Source: Lachnospiraceae bacterium UBA3632 (lineage in GTDB: Bacteria > Bacillota > Clostridia > Lachnospirales > Lachnospiraceae). From it: 64,000 bases of DNA. This document shows, one piece after another, positions 61,519-64,000 of this stretch. The DNA lies in the NCBI GenBank assembly GCA_002373975.1, contig DFKZ01000036.1, forward strand, positions 1 to 64,000. Reading direction: 5' to 3'. The position numbers and the translations under genes are program-made. Numbering within the stretch: position 1 is the first letter of the stretch; each line of letters begins with the position of its first letter. The notes beneath the pieces are model-generated. The model worked only from the letters and a program-made list of their open reading frames with translations. It did not search any database and was not told the origin of the DNA.

Positions 61519-64000
61519 TTACCTCGGTACTTCTACCATGATGTAAGCTTCTACCTGGTCAAATTCGGCAACCTTGTCGAAGTCCTCGAATACAAGGCCG
61601 CACTCGAAGCCTGCCTTAACTTCCTTGACATCATCCTTGAAGCGCTTGAGGGATGCAAGAGCACCTTCGTAGATCTGCTCTCCGTCACGTGTGATACGGA
61701 TCTTGCAGCCACGCTGGATCTCACCGTCAAGCACATAGGAACCGGAAATATTTCCGATAGCAGAAGCCTTGAATATCTGACGGATCTCGGCATGTCCGAT
61801 GATCTTTTCCTCAAATACGGGATCGAGCATACCCTTCATCGCAAGCTCGATATCCTCGATTGCCTTATAGATGACATCATAGAGCCTGAGGTCGACGTTC
61901 TCTTCCTCTGCGGTAGCCTTTGCGGTTGCATCGGGACGAACATTAAATCCGATGATGATGGCATTTGAAGCGCTTGCAAGGGATACGTCGGACTCGTTGA
62001 TGGCACCTACGCCGCCGTGGATACACTTAACCACAACCTCATCATTTGAAAGCTTGGTAAGTGATTCCTTGACTGCTTCGACAGATCCCTGTACGTCAGC
62101 CTTAACGATGATATTGAGTTCCTTAAGGTTGCCCTCTTTGATCTTGGAGAAGAGGTCTTCAAGGCTCATGCGGCCCTTGATCTCTTCGAGCTTCTTAACC
62201 TTGTTCTCCGCCTTGTATGTCTCTGCAAATGCCCTTGCGCTCTTATCGTTCTCGTGTGCAATGAACACTTCACCTGCCTCGGGAACATCTGAAAGTCCCA
62301 GTATCTCAACGGGAGTGGAAGGAGTAGCCTCCTTAACGCGTGCTCCCTTATCATCGATCATGGCACGCACTTTACCGTATGCTGCACCTGCGGAAATGAA
62401 ATCTCCGACATGAAGAGTTCCCTTCTGCACAAGAACGGTAGCCACAGGTCCGCGTCCCTTGTCAAGCTCCGCCTCGATAACAAGACCTCTTGCGGTTCTG
62501 TTGGGATTTGCCTTGAGCTCAAGCACATCTGCGGTAAGAAGGATCATATCAAGTAGATTCTCGATACCTTCACCGGTCTTGGCCGAAACAGGTGCAAATA
62601 CTGTCTGTCCGCCCCAGTCTTCCGATACCAGCTCGTACTCCGAGAGCTCCTGCTTAACTCTGTCAATATTTGCAGAGGGCTTATCAATCTTGTTTACTGC
62701 TACGATTATCTCTACACCTGCAGCCTTTGCATGGTTGATAGCTTCAACAGTCTGAGGCATTACACCGTCATCTGCTGCAACCACAAGGATAGCGATATCG
62801 GTGGAATTTGCACCACGCATACGCATAGCAGTAAATGCTTCGTGTCCGGGAGTATCAAGGAATGTGATCTTCCTTCCGCGCACATCCACCATATATGCAC
62901 CGATAGCCTGGGTAATACCGCCGGCCTCTCTGTCGGTCACACGGGTGTTTCTGATAGCATCAAGGAGCGAAGTCTTACCGTGGTCTACATGTCCCATTAC
63001 GCAGACAACGGGAGGTCTCTCCTTGAGAGTGCTGGCATCATCCTCTTCCTCTTTAAGGAGTTCTTCTATCCTGTCTACCTTAACCTCATGCTCGCAGAGG
63101 ATCTCATACTCCATAGCGATGGTCTCGGCATCTTCGAAGGAAAGTTCATCATTAAGTGTTACCATCTTTCCTGCAAGGAAAAGCTTCTTGACGATGTCAG
63201 CGGGGCGCTGCTTCATCTTTTCGGCAAGTTCCTTTATGGTGATGGAATCAGGCAGGGTGATGACTTTGATAACTTCTTCCTGAACTTCCTGCTTCTTCTC
63301 GGGCTTAATGAATCTTCCTGCCTTCTTAAACTCGGATTCTTCCTCAAAGGCTATATCTTTTCTTCTGTCTCTGTCTTTTCCTTTGTCACGTCTTCCCCCG
63401 CGACCTTTTTCCGAATTTTCTCCCACGGGCGGAGCGCTGAACCCTTTTTGATTCCTAGGGCCTCCAAATCCAGCTCCCTGTCTTTCATTAGACCTGCCAT
63501 CTCTACCAGTATTATTAAAGCCACGGCCACCACCTGGACCGCCGTAGCCGCCGCGATTATCCCTTTGTACCCCTTCTTGCCCTTGCCTGCCAGGCCTCTG
63601 AGTGTTTGCTTGCCCTTTGCCATTTGAAACACCTCCTCTTTGCTGGAACTGATTCTGACCGGGACGATTCTGTCCTCCGGTTCTTGTTACTGTTACTCCT
63701 GCGTTTCCTTCTCTTACGCTGCCTGTTTCAACCGGAGCAGGTGCTGTCTGTGCCGGCGTAGGTGCCGGAGTCGGAGCAGGTGTCGGAGCAGGTGCTGCGG
63801 GAGCGGGCTTACGTGCAACATTTTTGTTGTCGGGAACCATCTGCACACTGGGTGTAGGTGAAGGCGGTGTGAGCGGCTTGATGGGCCTTACGGGCATCTG
63901 TCCGCGGTTATTGTTTCCGCCAAAACCGCTGTTTCCACGGTTATTATTTCCAAAAGCGCCGTTATTTCCCGGGCGTCCGCTTCCTGCGGGTCTTCCCTGT
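61519..64000 (-). CDS. infB: Translation initiation factor IF-2 (N-terminus outside window)
   Basis: GTPase that places initiator tRNA on the ribosome. The frame stays open to the right edge, so the methionine at 63897 is internal. The visible N-terminal region is disordered: Gly/Asn/Arg/Gln-rich blocks, then a PAPTPAPTPAP stretch and more Gly/Arg-rich sequence. After this come an IF2_N domain (SITIKELAEKM), the GTP loop GHVDHGKTSLLDAIR, DTPGHEAF and NKIDKP, then domains II-IV. The Gly-rich repeats are coded by varied codons. Confidence 0.96.
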   Translation of the reverse strand, partial: QGRPAGSGRPGNNGAFGNNNRGNSGFGGNNNRGQMPVRPIKPLTPPSPTPSVQMVPDNKNVARKPAPAAPAPTPAPTPAPTPAQTAPAPVETGSVREGNAGVTVTRTGGQNRPGQNQFQQRGGVSNGKGQANTQRPGRQGQEGVQRDNRGGYGGPGGGRGFNNTGRDGRSNERQGAGFGGPRNQKGFSAPPVGENSEKGRGGRRDKGKDRDRRKDIAFEEESEFKKAGRFIKPEKKQEVQEEVIKVITLPDSITIKELAEKMKQRPADIVKKLFLAGKMVTLNDELSFEDAETIAMEYEILCEHEVKVDRIEELLKEEEDDASTLKERPPVVCVMGHVDHGKTSLLDAIRNTRVTDREAGGITQAIGAYMVDVRGRKITFLDTPGHEAFTAMRMRGANSTDIAILVVAADDGVMPQTVEAINHAKAAGVEIIVAVNKIDKPSANIDRVKQELSEYELVSEDWGGQTVFAPVSAKTGEGIENLLDMILLTADVLELKANPNRTARGLVIEAELDKGRGPVATVLVQKGTLHVGDFISAGAAYGKVRAMIDDKGARVKEATPSTPVEILGLSDVPEAGEVFIAHENDKSARAFAETYKAENKVKKLEEIKGRMSLEDLFSKIKEGNLKELNIIVKADVQGSVEAVKESLTKLSNDEVVVKCIHGGVGAINESDVSLASASNAIIIGFNVRPDATAKATAEEENVDLRLYDVIYKAIEDIELAMKGMLDPVFEEKIIGHAEIRQIFKASAIGNISGSYVLDGEIQRGCKIRITRDGEQIYEGALASLKRFKDDVKEVKAGFECGLVFEDFDKVAEFDQVEAYIMVEVPR

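Noticed and set aside
63640..63861. Cys/Arg-rich small frame on the plus strand
   Set aside because: It is the complement of the Pro/Ala/Thr-rich repeat region of infB.
1..64000. CRISPR array
   Set aside because: No regularly spaced direct repeats were seen; the only repeats are the IS66 tail pair, the small-ORF tail pair and the truB 12-mer.

Overview
The window looks like a chromosomal segment of an anaerobic, low-to-mid GC Firmicute, most likely a Lachnospiraceae-type (Butyrivibrio-like) gut or rumen bacterium. Grounds: Firmicutes gene orders (infB-rbfA-nrnA...ribF-truB; apt-rel-MBL-hemZ; hisS-aspS), AGGAGG-type ribosome binding sites, oxygen-independent porphyrin-type radical SAM enzymes (hemZ, hemW), an iron-dependent alcohol dehydrogenase, polysaccharide-active enzymes (GH43, a GH26-like protein, a CE1-like esterase) and several c-di-GMP-type signalling proteins. 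No rRNA gene, intact tRNA gene or CRISPR array was seen. The assignment is an inference; no marker comparison could be run.

Layout. 1-832 is the right end of an IS66-family element (transposase C-terminus, terminator, inverted-repeat end), followed by a 78-bp remnant of a related copy. About 940-3580 is a markedly AT-rich accessory island with two genes: an unrecognised 194-aa protein and a PD-(D/E)XK nuclease-like protein. From 3586 the sequence has normal core composition. 3586-7639: esterase, rarA, and a divergent phosphohexomutase. 7679-18967 is a long minus-strand cluster: DHH phosphoesterase, hisS, aspS, Sfp-type phosphopantetheinyl transferase, a heterodimeric ABC exporter, a 59-aa DUF4250-type protein, and a MurL/MurD pair that suggests the alternative L-Glu route to D-Glu in peptidoglycan. 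19120-24601: GH43, alcohol dehydrogenase, EAL protein, metallophosphoesterase. 24603-30285: the hemZ-MBL-rel-apt group and a SEC-C protein. 30518-33279 (plus strand): dprA and comM. 33276-41197 (minus): pilT, an HD-GYP-like regulator, hemW, a membrane-anchored GH3-like probable pseudoenzyme, lysC and hom. 41308-46424: a BMP-type nucleoside ABC importer. 46693-47934: glyA. 48221-49321: an unknown lipoprotein behind a consensus promoter. 49371-54934: LytTR regulator, potassium channel, xpt, GH26-like protein, Na/Pi cotransporter. 55133-59438: diguanylate cyclase, HAD phosphatase, truB, ribF. 60085-64000: nrnA, rbfA and the start-truncated infB.

The most unusual features are (i) the murL-murD pair; (ii) a 43-aa hydrophobic ORF at 59849-59980 whose predicted mRNA has complementary 5' and 3' ends, like type I toxin mRNAs, sitting between nrnA and ribF-truB, plus an orphan copy of its tail 13 kb away that doubles as the glyA terminator; (iii) a GH3 domain that has lost its catalytic residues and is tethered behind a long acidic cytoplasmic tail; and (iv) a PD-(D/E)XK gene in the IS-flanked AT-rich island.
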